From the IMG/VR virus record IMGVR_UViG_3300022689_000474, positions 1 through 64,000 of that record: DNA of 64,000 nt, one strand, 5' to 3'. This stretch comes from a virus. Numbering within the stretch: position 1 is the first letter of the stretch; each line of letters starts with the position of its first letter. Positions 34,630 through 42,855 of this stretch are shown here, piece by piece. The position numbers and the translations under genes were made by a program. Below the pieces are notes generated by a model that was not told the origin of the DNA, made no database searches, and was given only the letters and a program-made list of their open reading frames with translations.

Positions 34630-34969
34630 AAATTTCTTCTGTCTTATTTATAAAATCTTTCATTTTTTTATCTAATTTTAATTCCTTAGATAAAGAGTAT
34701 TTTACTCTTTTATTACTATTATGATTGGTTTTTAAAGATGGGTATTTAACTTTTAAGTAATTATCTAAAAGAATATATAATCCTTTTAATAATACTTCTT
34801 TCTCTGAGCATTGAAATTCTTCTGCTAATTTATCAATTACGAGTCTTTCTTTCTGTTGTAAACTAAGAATTATTTTTTCTTTATCTTTCTTTATTCTATA
34901 TTTATATATATTATCAATATAACTCTTATCATTATAAAATTTACTAAATTTTCTTATTTGTCTTTTCAT
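34604..34969 (-). CDS. Ribbon-helix-helix-like protein, 121 aa
   Basis: Residues about 30-75 (IILSLQQKERLVIDKLAEEF then a second helix ending LYILLDNYL) fit a ribbon-helix-helix DNA-binding fold: a short strand, helix, turn and helix. Flanks are strongly basic. The start overlaps the dnaJ stop by four bases. It may regulate its own operon; this is inference from fold and position. Confidence 0.5.
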   Translation of the reverse strand: MKRQIRKFSKFYNDKSYIDNIYKYRIKKDKEKIILSLQQKERLVIDKLAEEFQCSEKEVLLKGLYILLDNYLKVKYPSLKTNHNSNKRVKYSLSKELKLDKKMKDFINKTEEISIPLEFLL

Positions 34970-36126
34970 ATAATATTACTCTTAGATAAATAATTTATCA
35001 TATCCATATGATTATCATTTAATACTTTATAATTTATATTTCGTAATTCTAATTGGAATTTATAAACATTTCCATTTTTATCTTTTATCTCTTTCTTTCC
35101 TAATTCACTATTAGGTTTAATATAAACTCTTATAGAAGGTTCTTGACCTCTTTGTATTATTTGTTCTTTACCTTTTATGAGTTCCATCAAAGATATCCTT
35201 ATAATACCTAAATCTTCTATTTTCTTTTTGTTTCTAGGTTTCTTCTTAGTATATTCTTCCTTTCTTTTATCATTATCTTTATAAGAAGCATCGGAATATG
35301 GGATAATTCTTATCACTAAATCTCCTGAGATGAAAAAGCCTTTATCTAGAGGGTTTAATTGAACTTCATCTCCTTTTCCTGGTAAAGTGATAAAGAAATC
35401 TTCCGATATATTAGTAGGCACTCTAACTCTTACATAAGTATTTATATTAATATATCCTTTACCAACACATTTACTACATATACTTGGAGAATCTATTACT
35501 CCTTGTCCTCCACAATATTTACAATTAACTATGACATGATTTGTAGGCGTTCTATCAATACCTGAACCTCCACATTTATCACACGTTTTACTTTCTTTAC
35601 CAGTACCAGAACATGAGGGACAGATGGTTCTCTTGATATAATATATCTGTTTATTAATAAATTGAGTATTTCTACCTTTATTTATATCTTCTTTAGTAAG
35701 TCTATAGTCTATATATTTATTAGGACCTTTTGCCTGATATTGAAAATCAAATGTGGTATTAAAATTATTATTCCTTCTACTATTAGTATATATCTCTTCC
35801 CAAAGAGTTTGACCAGTAGAAACGTCATATCCATGATTAGAGTTATAAGAGGTTTTATAACTTTTCTTCTTATTAGTAGTTTTGTAATAAGGATTATTTT
35901 TAGTATATTGATTAGATGAAGATGTTTGAGATTGAGTATATATCCCCTTATCTCTACATTCAATAATAAAGTTATAAGCTTCATTAATCATCGTGAATTT
36001 TTCTTTACCTTGTGGATTAATATCAGGATGATAAGTTTTAGCTAGTTTTCTATAAACTTTTTTTATTTCTTCAGTAGAAGTATTTGGATCTACTTTTAAT
36101 CTATTATAAGATTCTTCTAAATTCAT
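34966..36126 (-). CDS. dnaJ: DnaJ-type (Hsp40) co-chaperone with zinc fingers
   Basis: The 386-aa product has an N-terminal J domain with HPD (33-35), a low-complexity Ser/Thr/Asn linker instead of the usual Gly/Phe region, a zinc-finger domain with CPSCSGTG, CDKCGGSG, CKYCGGQG and CSKCVGKG, and C-terminal substrate-binding beta domains. Hsp40 proteins deliver clients to Hsp70 and stimulate its ATPase. Here the partner would be host DnaK. It is the fourth gene of the FecR-CHASE2 operon. Confidence 0.93.
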   Translation of the reverse strand: MNLEESYNRLKVDPNTSTEEIKKVYRKLAKTYHPDINPQGKEKFTMINEAYNFIIECRDKGIYTQSQTSSSNQYTKNNPYYKTTNKKKSYKTSYNSNHGYDVSTGQTLWEEIYTNSRRNNNFNTTFDFQYQAKGPNKYIDYRLTKEDINKGRNTQFINKQIYYIKRTICPSCSGTGKESKTCDKCGGSGIDRTPTNHVIVNCKYCGGQGVIDSPSICSKCVGKGYININTYVRVRVPTNISEDFFITLPGKGDEVQLNPLDKGFFISGDLVIRIIPYSDASYKDNDKRKEEYTKKKPRNKKKIEDLGIIRISLMELIKGKEQIIQRGQEPSIRVYIKPNSELGKKEIKDKNGNVYKFQLELRNINYKVLNDNHMDMINYLSKSNII

Positions 36127-36161
36127 ATTTAAATAATTTAAATTAGTAAAGAATATAGTAA

Positions 36162-37652
36162 TCAGTCTTGATATGTAAAAGTATTTCGACTTCTCTTCTT
36201 ACTGATATACAAAGCTTTATCTGCATTTTCTATAGTCTTAGAGCAACCAGCACTTAGAGTTATAAAATTACTTATAGTAGATGTAGGGTGTACTATTTTC
36301 TTATCAGCTATTTTAGAACTTATTCTTTCGTATATAGAATTTAATATTTTAATATGATCTTTTTCTTTAACCTTTGGATCAATATTTATCACTATACAGA
36401 ATTCTTCTCCACCAACTCTAGCTGCAGCATCTTTCTTTTTAATAGTATTCTTTAAAGTCTTAGCTACTTCTATTATAATCTCATCTCCTCTTGGATGTCC
36501 ATAAGTATCATTTATAGCTTTAAACCAATCTATATCCAGCATCATATAATATATAATATCTTTACTAAAATAACTTAATTTCTTTATATACAATTCTAGA
36601 CCTCTTTTATTCATAATACCAGTCAAGGGGTCTGACATATATAATTTCTTAATTTTAATATATTTAAAAGAAAAATCACTTAATCTCTTAATAATATAAA
36701 ATAGTATTAAACCTGTAGAAGATAATAATATATTAAAATAGAAAGATATTATTACTGTAATACTAATCGATAAAAGTATAACTAAGAATGAATATTTAAA
36801 TATATTCTTAATAAGTAATGTACCTAAAGAAAATAATACAATTGTCGATGTATTACCCACTAATAAGTAATAGTTATTTCTTCTAGATAGTATTTCTATT
36901 GCATGTAATATAGTAGCGGGATATATACTATCATTTAATATCATAGGATTCTTTATATGTGTTGCCAATCCTGTTGCATCATATCCTATAATAACAACTT
37001 TATTATTTGTATCTCTCTCTATTTTATTACCTGATAATAGATAATCTAAATCATAGGTATTTATATTGGAAGGACTTTCGGGCCAAAGTAATATTATTTT
37101 TTTATACCTTTCATCTGTAAAGGCACCTAAATATGGAGATGCTTCTTCCAATATATTATTAGATGATATACTTTCTAAAGTAAGTAAAGCACCTCCAAGA
37201 GATATAGTAGAAAATACTCTTCTATAAAGGGGATTTTCAGTACTAATATTACTAAAACCTACAGCGCTGTAAGGAATAGAGGGGTCAGGATAAATTACAT
37301 AACCATTAGACCCAAGGACCATACTCATTATTATTCCTGATTGGTTCTCTATAGAAAATAGATCTAAAGGATCATCTTTTTTTTCACCAGAAAACAAGAC
37401 ATCAAAAATAAAATATTTAGCATCTATATTATTAATTGCTCGTGATAAAGTTTGTCTAGAAATAGGAAGTTCTTCTAGATTTTCAATATCTGAATCGGAT
37501 ATCAATACTAATGATAAAGAGTAAGTATCATAATCCTTAAACTTATTAAATATTAAATTTATAATATTTATTTCTATAGGATTGATCCAAAAACATAGAA
37601 AGAAAACAGTAATAAATGTTCCTATACTTTCTAGAATTTTACTCCTTACCAT
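36162..37652 (-). CDS. CHASE2-GGDEF diguanylate cyclase
   Basis: The 496-aa membrane protein has an N-terminal hydrophobic segment, a periplasmic CHASE2-like sensor domain (about 40-275; includes ISRQTLSRAI and FIFDVLFSG), three closely spaced membrane helices (about 280-345), and a cytoplasmic GGDEF domain. The catalytic GGEEF is at 414-418, with MLDIDWFKAINDTYGHPRGD upstream as in active cyclases that make cyclic di-GMP from two GTP. The inhibitory I-site RxxD is here KKKD, so product feedback may be weak. It follows two exported-protein genes on the same strand by 9 bases, suggesting one sensing operon. Such an enzyme is unusual in a phage. Confidence 0.9.
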   Translation of the reverse strand: MVRSKILESIGTFITVFFLCFWINPIEINIINLIFNKFKDYDTYSLSLVLISDSDIENLEELPISRQTLSRAINNIDAKYFIFDVLFSGEKKDDPLDLFSIENQSGIIMSMVLGSNGYVIYPDPSIPYSAVGFSNISTENPLYRRVFSTISLGGALLTLESISSNNILEEASPYLGAFTDERYKKIILLWPESPSNINTYDLDYLLSGNKIERDTNNKVVIIGYDATGLATHIKNPMILNDSIYPATILHAIEILSRRNNYYLLVGNTSTIVLFSLGTLLIKNIFKYSFLVILLSISITVIISFYFNILLSSTGLILFYIIKRLSDFSFKYIKIKKLYMSDPLTGIMNKRGLELYIKKLSYFSKDIIYYMMLDIDWFKAINDTYGHPRGDEIIIEVAKTLKNTIKKKDAAARVGGEEFCIVINIDPKVKEKDHIKILNSIYERISSKIADKKIVHPTSTISNFITLSAGCSKTIENADKALYISKKRSRNTFTYQD

Positions 37653-37661
37653 TTTGTTTAT

Positions 37662-38150
37662 TTATAAAGGACAAGAAAGGCTTAAAGTATTTGATTCACC
37701 TTTATATATAATATTACTAGGAGAGGATAAATCTAAGATTATACTTTCAAAATTTAACATTCCATTCTTACTTATTTGTCTTCCTATTATAGTTAAGTTC
37801 TCATCGACATTATATTCTCCAAGAGGTTCAGTAATATTTGAATCTTCTAAGGTATTAATAGAAGCAGATCCGATGATAATATTATCATCTTTCAGTACAC
37901 CTTTAAAACAAAAGATATATGATTCATCAGTATCACTATAATATATACCTGTTACTAACTTTCCATCTATAATAATCTCTATTTCAGTATTACCTTTTGT
38001 AATTATATATTTACCATTACCTCTAAAACTTAAATTTTTAAGAATCTCTTCTGAGTTATCATATAATATTAAAGAATGAGATGTATCAATATTTCCTATT
38101 ATAGATATAAATAAAGTACAGAAGAATAAACTATATTTTAATATTCTCAT
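37662..38150 (-). CDS. Predicted exported protein, 162 aa
   Basis: A signal peptide is evident: MRILKYSLFFCTLFISIIG followed by a polar region and likely cleavage near residue 26. The rest is beta-rich with no Cys pair or motif I recognise. It lies between the FecR-domain gene (9 bases away) and the CHASE2-GGDEF gene (9 bases away), so it probably acts with them in the periplasm as ligand-binding or accessory protein. The function is inferred from position only. Confidence 0.65.
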   Translation of the reverse strand: MRILKYSLFFCTLFISIIGNIDTSHSLILYDNSEEILKNLSFRGNGKYIITKGNTEIEIIIDGKLVTGIYYSDTDESYIFCFKGVLKDDNIIIGSASINTLEDSNITEPLGEYNVDENLTIIGRQISKNGMLNFESIILDLSSPSNIIYKGESNTLSLSCPL

Positions 38151-38159
38151 AAGATTTAT

Positions 38160-38999
38160 TTAATTGATTTGAATAATATTATCAAAAGTTTCTGTATATC
38201 TATTATCTATTGATTTTAAAAAAGTATCATTAAGAGTATTGTTAGTTAGAACTATATCAAAGGTACCGTCTACAGAATCTCCAAATGTAAAAGAACCATT
38301 AGATCTTTTTATATAAAAGCCTCTTTTTAAGTATCCTTTTATTCTGATGTAAATATTATCACCTATAAAGATATATTTTATACTATATAGTCTTAAAGCC
38401 GCATCATAATTATCTATAGTAAAAGTATTAGATAACCTATAATCATCTTTATTTATTAAAGAACCTTCTCCTTGTTGAAGACGGTTGATAAATCTACCAT
38501 CAATAGATGAATTTATAACTTCACCTTCTGTAACAAGTATCATAGAATTACCTTCATCATCAACTAATAATTCAAATGCAGTACCCCTAACAGAAGTTAT
38601 ACTAGAGGGTGTTCTAAGATTAATTTCTTCATTAACCTTAACTCTTACTTGACCTAATTCTATATAGAGATTTCCAATATACTGCGGGTCAGTACTTCTT
38701 TCTATTTTAACTATAGAATTTTCTCTAACTAAAATATCATATTTACTATTATTTAAACTATCTATATATATATTAACAGAGCTATTTTCTAAACTTCTTA
38801 TCTCATTACCATACGAATCTATTTTAGTATTTGTACTAATCAAAGAATTATTAAGATAGACCCTACCAGATATATTATTAAGAAATAAGTATTCTTTAAA
38901 ATTTATAGCTTTTGCTGGTTCTATAAAAGAACCAAACAATAGAAAAATAGAGAATAATATTCTATATAGAAGTTTTATATTACAAATATTTTTTATCAT
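38160..38999 (-). CDS. FecR-domain periplasmic protein
   Basis: The 279-aa protein begins with a signal peptide (hydrophobic LLYRILFSIFLLFGSFIEPAKA). Residues about 40-160 match a FecR-type beta domain: NISGRVYLN at its start, STNTKIDSYG, then NLYIELGQVRVKV, LRTPSSITSVRGTAFEL and MILVTEGEV, which is the typical T-P-x-x-x-x-x-x-G-T-x-F core. It is the first gene of an operon with a secreted protein and a CHASE2-GGDEF cyclase. FecR and CHASE2 proteins occur together in several bacterial groups as envelope-sensing modules. Confidence 0.85.
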   Translation of the reverse strand: MIKNICNIKLLYRILFSIFLLFGSFIEPAKAINFKEYLFLNNISGRVYLNNSLISTNTKIDSYGNEIRSLENSSVNIYIDSLNNSKYDILVRENSIVKIERSTDPQYIGNLYIELGQVRVKVNEEINLRTPSSITSVRGTAFELLVDDEGNSMILVTEGEVINSSIDGRFINRLQQGEGSLINKDDYRLSNTFTIDNYDAALRLYSIKYIFIGDNIYIRIKGYLKRGFYIKRSNGSFTFGDSVDGTFDIVLTNNTLNDTFLKSIDNRYTETFDNIIQIN

Positions 39000-39057
39000 A
39001 AATATTTTTCTATCATAATAATAATGGATTAAAGTAAATTAAAGTAATTGAATACAT

Positions 39058-39555
39058 ATGACTAATTCAGCGAATATCGACTCTATTAGAGTAACTTATC
39101 CCCCTTTCAATTTACCTTCAGGAAGGAAAGTACAATTCAAGGTACTATCTTACAAAGAACGTAGATCTTTAGTCCAAAGTTTTAAGAATGATTCTGGATG
39201 TCTTTTGGAGGAATGGTTTGCCGCTTATTGTTTAGTAAAAGTAGATGATACTCCTGTAGCCAAAGATTGGGAAATAAATTCTAATTGGCCAGAAAGGATG
39301 GCAGGCTGGACTAGTAAAGATGTTATGTTTTATTGTAGAGTATTTGCTGATACAGAAATGTTATCAGAACAAGGAGATCAAGAGGCAAGAGAAGTGGCAA
39401 AAAAACTACTTGGGGAGGAGAGCAAAATGGAGGAGAAATCAGCTCAAGAATTGGAGGAGGTCCCATCACAGATATCAGATCTAATTACCTCTTCCCCTCC
39501 CGGATCTACTCAGAACAAAAGGAGAAATCTCAAAGTAAATACAACTGGAGCATAG
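39058..39555 (+). CDS. Tail assembly chaperone-like protein (G-type), 165 aa
   Basis: The N-terminal part (FNLPSGRKVQFKVLSYKERRSL) resembles tail or baseplate assembly chaperones that begin with a P-S-G beta hairpin followed by a helix. The coding frame holds an A-AAA-AAA slippery site after codon 116. A -1 shift there joins it to the following frame, as in the G/GT genes of long-tailed phages, to make a predicted 343-aa fusion. The non-shifted product ends at 39555 in a Glu/Ser-rich tail. No Shine-Dalgarno sequence is visible. It is the first gene of the plus-strand virion block. Confidence 0.6.
   Translation: MTNSANIDSIRVTYPPFNLPSGRKVQFKVLSYKERRSLVQSFKNDSGCLLEEWFAAYCLVKVDDTPVAKDWEINSNWPERMAGWTSKDVMFYCRVFADTEMLSEQGDQEAREVAKKLLGEESKMEEKSAQELEEVPSQISDLITSSPPGSTQNKRRNLKVNTTGA
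39399..39497 (+). promoter_or_regulatory. Predicted -1 ribosomal frameshift signal
   Basis: Seven A bases at 39399-39405 lie in register as A-AAA-AAA. After a 6-base spacer, GGGGAGGAG (39412-39420) can pair with CTCTTCCCC (39489-39497), giving 9 pairs with one G-U and a long loop. The -1 frame is open from at least 39363 to 40088, well before its first ATG. Slippery site, spacer and open frame all fit programmed frameshifting. Confidence 0.7.
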
Positions 39556-39602
39556 GAAAATTAGTTCATGCATATGTAGCATCTAATAACTTAAGACTTT
39601 TT

Positions 39603-40088
39603 ATGGAGTCGAGGAGTAATCATTTTTTCCTCGACCATCCATATATAGGTCTTATATCAAGTATAGCTTCTCCTAATTTCTCAAAGGGATATGGTTTTCT
39701 CTTCTATGATGTGACTTATATGATAAGTGGAGCAGGAAATATTATTAGATGGGAAAGATGTATCCCAAGAAATCCAGAAGAAATAATACATCTATCCTAT
39801 CTAAGAAATAGATTAGTTGATTCAGTATCAAAGAATATAAGACAGAAATTAGATCTAGATTCGTGGGTAAAGTTGAATGAAGTTATAAATCTACCATTAG
39901 TCCCAGGATTTAGTTATATGGACCTTGATGATTTCTTAAAGGTAGCTATTATAGAAACTGTAAATTCTTTAATAAGAGATTTAAATAAAAAGGAACAAGA
40001 GTTATATCAAAAGTTAATGCAATCTAGAAAGGATGAACAACCATATAGAAGTCCTATGGAAGGGGTACCGAAGCCAAACTTTAGGTAA
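39603..40088 (+). CDS. T-type extension of the tail chaperone, reached by -1 frameshift
   Basis: From its first ATG this frame encodes 161 residues, but the frame is open without a stop upstream through 39405, giving protein-like sequence (for example WSIGKLVHAYVASNNL). It is therefore probably read mostly as the C-terminal 227 residues of the fusion with the 39058 gene. The C-terminus contains a helical segment rich in Lys/Glu/Gln. I recognise no domain. In lambda-like phages the T part binds the tape measure protein. Confidence 0.6.
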   Translation: MESRSNHFFLDHPYIGLISSIASPNFSKGYGFLFYDVTYMISGAGNIIRWERCIPRNPEEIIHLSYLRNRLVDSVSKNIRQKLDLDSWVKLNEVINLPLVPGFSYMDLDDFLKVAIIETVNSLIRDLNKKEQELYQKLMQSRKDEQPYRSPMEGVPKPNFR

Positions 40089-40164
40089 GAATATTTAATG
40101 AAGGATATGTTCTTATAAAAAGGTTATATGATATGTATCATAATATATCAAGTAGAATAAAAAT

Positions 40165-41547
40165 ATGAGTGATAAGATACCTTTAGATTATAGAGAGAGT
40201 GATATAAAAACATTTCCTGCCACTAAAGATGTTAATCTACCTCCAGATCTTCGGGCCCCAAGATCTTTAGGTCAAAAAGGTAGGATATCATCTTATATAT
40301 CAAGGGATGGAGATATATTTACAAGTTGTGTAAGACCAAATTATAAATTATTAGCAGCATGGGATTCAGCTAGAAGAAAAGAACCAGTAATAAATAGAGG
40401 ATTAACTATAACTGTAAATAGTATAGTAGCTAAATTAGGAAGATATATACATCCTGATCCAGAAATAGAAGACTTCATATCGGAGAATTTAGAAGGGAAA
40501 ATAAAAAGAATATTATCAGAACTTGCAGATAGTTTAACTTGGAGTGGTTTTACTGTAGGTGAGAATATATATAAAGTAAGAAAGAATAAATATGGAGATA
40601 GACAAATATGGTTAGATGATATTATGGTATTTCATCCTCTAGAGCCATTATTTAAGTTAAATGCGAATGGTAGATTAACTCATGGAGAAAGAGTTCAACA
40701 TGATAGATATCTAACAGGAATATGGGTTCCATGTTCAAGTAAAATAAATAGATCAATAGGTCCATCTTTCTCTGGTAGTCATATTAGATTAGAAAGAAGT
40801 AAAGTAATTCATTGTAAGATGGGACCAGGTTCAGGTGTAAGTCCTTATGGATCATCATTAATAGAAAGTGTATTTAAATATCATATATATAAAGAATTAT
40901 TCTTAGATATGCAGGCAACGGCTTTAGATAGATATGGAAGTCCTTTAATATATATGAAAGTACCATATCAACAGACATCTGATGATTATGAAGAGCCAGA
41001 TGGAACTGTTAGAAAAAAATACTTTCATGAATATGCAGAAGAAAAGTTATCTGATTTAAGTAAACATCAAGTATTAATAATACCAACAATACCTGGTGGA
41101 GAATCAATTGAATTAGGTTCTTTAACAACTGGTAATAATTTTAGTTCTGCTTTCAATGATGCTATAGATTTATGTGATGATAATATCTTAATGGGTTTAG
41201 GTATACCTAATCTTATAACTAAAGATAAAAATAATGGATTAGGGAGTAGTGGGTCTGCAGAGAGACAAGTAGATATTTATCAGATGCATATAACTACTAT
41301 ATATGATAATTTGATAAATTCTTTATTACAGCATGTTATACATCCATTAATCTTATGGAACTTCAGTATATATAATAAACCATTAGCTAAAAAACCAGGT
41401 AGTTTTTTAGTAAGACCAAGTTTAATAACAGAGATGAAAACATATGTAGATGTAATAAGATTACTACATGAGACTAATAATCTAAAAGCTTCTGATATTG
41501 ATGTAATAAGAGATTTATTTAGATTACCGTATAATAAGCCCAAATAA
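40165..41547 (+). CDS. Portal protein (Mu gp29/DUF935-like)
   Basis: The 460-aa product has features of DUF935-type portals: SCVRPNYKLLAAWDSA near the start, a central HPLEPLFKL and ERSKVIHCKMG region, and the C-terminal GIPNLIT-K-D and GSSGSAERQVDIYQ helix region where the portal ring contacts. Portals form the 12-fold ring at the packaging vertex. Length and position just before the protease and capsid genes fit. It follows the chaperone frame by 76 bases. Confidence 0.82.
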   Translation: MSDKIPLDYRESDIKTFPATKDVNLPPDLRAPRSLGQKGRISSYISRDGDIFTSCVRPNYKLLAAWDSARRKEPVINRGLTITVNSIVAKLGRYIHPDPEIEDFISENLEGKIKRILSELADSLTWSGFTVGENIYKVRKNKYGDRQIWLDDIMVFHPLEPLFKLNANGRLTHGERVQHDRYLTGIWVPCSSKINRSIGPSFSGSHIRLERSKVIHCKMGPGSGVSPYGSSLIESVFKYHIYKELFLDMQATALDRYGSPLIYMKVPYQQTSDDYEEPDGTVRKKYFHEYAEEKLSDLSKHQVLIIPTIPGGESIELGSLTTGNNFSSAFNDAIDLCDDNILMGLGIPNLITKDKNNGLGSSGSAERQVDIYQMHITTIYDNLINSLLQHVIHPLILWNFSIYNKPLAKKPGSFLVRPSLITEMKTYVDVIRLLHETNNLKASDIDVIRDLFRLPYNKPK

Positions 41548-41575
41548 TAAAAGTTCACTTAAACTATTTTATGAA

Positions 41576-42433
41576 ATGAACCATAAAAATATACCCCCGG
41601 ATGGGGTACATGCTCCATATTCATATATATATGAAAGTTCTATACAAAGGAACTCATCAACAGGTTTTATTGCAGAAGATATAGGTAAGTTAAGTTATCA
41701 ATTAGATAATGGAGAGATATATGTATTAATAGATACAAGACCAACATGGATAAAGATTTTAAGTGAAGGAGATAGAACTTTACCAACTGGTCCGGCTGGA
41801 GGTCATCTTACTGGAACATTTCCAAATCCGTTAGTACATCATGATTCTCATAATCATACTCCTGGGATTTCAATACCAGCGTATCCAGAAAGTTTAACTC
41901 CATCTGGTTTTGCTGGAGGAGATTTAACAGGATCTTACCCAAATCCTTTATTAAAGTTAAGTGGTGTTATAGCAGGAACTTATACAGCACCATCTATTAC
42001 AGTAAATGATAAAGGTTTAATAACAAGTGTTGTAGGAAGTGATAATGTAGCTTTAAAAAGTGGAGCTAATTTTACTGGTGATATTCAAGTACCAAGTATA
42101 ACTATTAATGAAGGGATAAATCTAGATGGCGATTTCAAATCTAATATAATATGGAGGACTACAGGGGGAAGTTGGACTCCTAGAGCAGAAAGAGGAATGA
42201 ATCAAATGCATACATTGACCTCCAACGGAACATTAATGCCAATAAATGGTGCATCAAGTGGTCATATATTTAATTTAATAATAAAACAGGATTCCGTTGG
42301 AGGAAGAGTATTAAATTATGGGTCAGGGTACACAATAAATGGAAGTATAAAATCAACTGCTTATTCTTATTCCTGGATACAAGTTTTAGTAGTTGATCCT
42401 AGTACATTTCTAGGAAATATCATCCAATTCTAA
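41576..42433 (+). CDS. Fiber-like virion protein with GG-L-G-PNP repeats
   Basis: The 285-aa protein contains two copies of a repeat (PAGGHLTGTFPNPLV and FAGGDLTGSYPNPLL, about residues 80-125) that is common in phage tail or head fibers and in collagen-like capsid spikes. A His-rich HHDSHNHT segment follows the first copy. The C-terminal half is a beta-rich domain that could be a receptor-binding or trimer tip. Between portal and protease genes, a head or neck fiber is likely. It overlaps the antisense SWIM gene by 24 bases at its end. Confidence 0.6.
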   Translation: MNHKNIPPDGVHAPYSYIYESSIQRNSSTGFIAEDIGKLSYQLDNGEIYVLIDTRPTWIKILSEGDRTLPTGPAGGHLTGTFPNPLVHHDSHNHTPGISIPAYPESLTPSGFAGGDLTGSYPNPLLKLSGVIAGTYTAPSITVNDKGLITSVVGSDNVALKSGANFTGDIQVPSITINEGINLDGDFKSNIIWRTTGGSWTPRAERGMNQMHTLTSNGTLMPINGASSGHIFNLIIKQDSVGGRVLNYGSGYTINGSIKSTAYSYSWIQVLVVDPSTFLGNIIQF

Positions 42434-42838
42434 GATATAATCCTCTATCTGTAATTTTCCTTCTAAAATCAATTTCCCATATAACATTAGAATATGTTTA
42501 CAATCTTCTTGTTTATAAGTATATCTAGGGCAGGTACATGAGAAAGATTTATTATCCTCTAATAATTCAAGAGTATATATATTCTTATTACTAGAACATA
42601 TCCAAATATTTTCTAATTGTTTACTTTCCTTTATTTCGTATCCATTAATTTCCATCCATTTATATATCTTCTTAAGAGCTTCACTTAAATCTATTTTTTG
42701 CATATTGAATACTTTTTTACCTGATTTCCAACTTATAGTAGTATTATCTATATCCAAAGAAGGTTTATTAAGTTTTTCAAATAAGTACAAACAACATTGA
42801 ATTTTGAGATAGAAAGAAAGAATGGATTCTTTTTTCAT
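42410..42838 (-). CDS. SWIM zinc-finger protein, 142 aa
   Basis: Residues 101-115 show the SWIM pattern C-x-C-x9-C-x-H: CTCP (Cys101, Cys103) and CKH (Cys113, His115). SWIM fingers bind DNA or proteins. The first 80 residues are helical and unknown. The gene is antisense inside the head gene block, overlapping the fiber gene at its 3' end and starting 17 bases from the divergent protease gene, so it may be expressed at another time from its own promoter. Confidence 0.8.
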   Translation of the reverse strand: MKKESILSFYLKIQCCLYLFEKLNKPSLDIDNTTISWKSGKKVFNMQKIDLSEALKKIYKWMEINGYEIKESKQLENIWICSSNKNIYTLELLEDNKSFSCTCPRYTYKQEDCKHILMLYGKLILEGKLQIEDYILELDDIS

Positions 42839-42855
42839 AACTAATCACCGTATAA

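Noticed and set aside
35662-35984. Open frames on both strands inside dnaJ
   Set aside because: They lie within the J-domain linker coding region and have low-complexity shadow composition.
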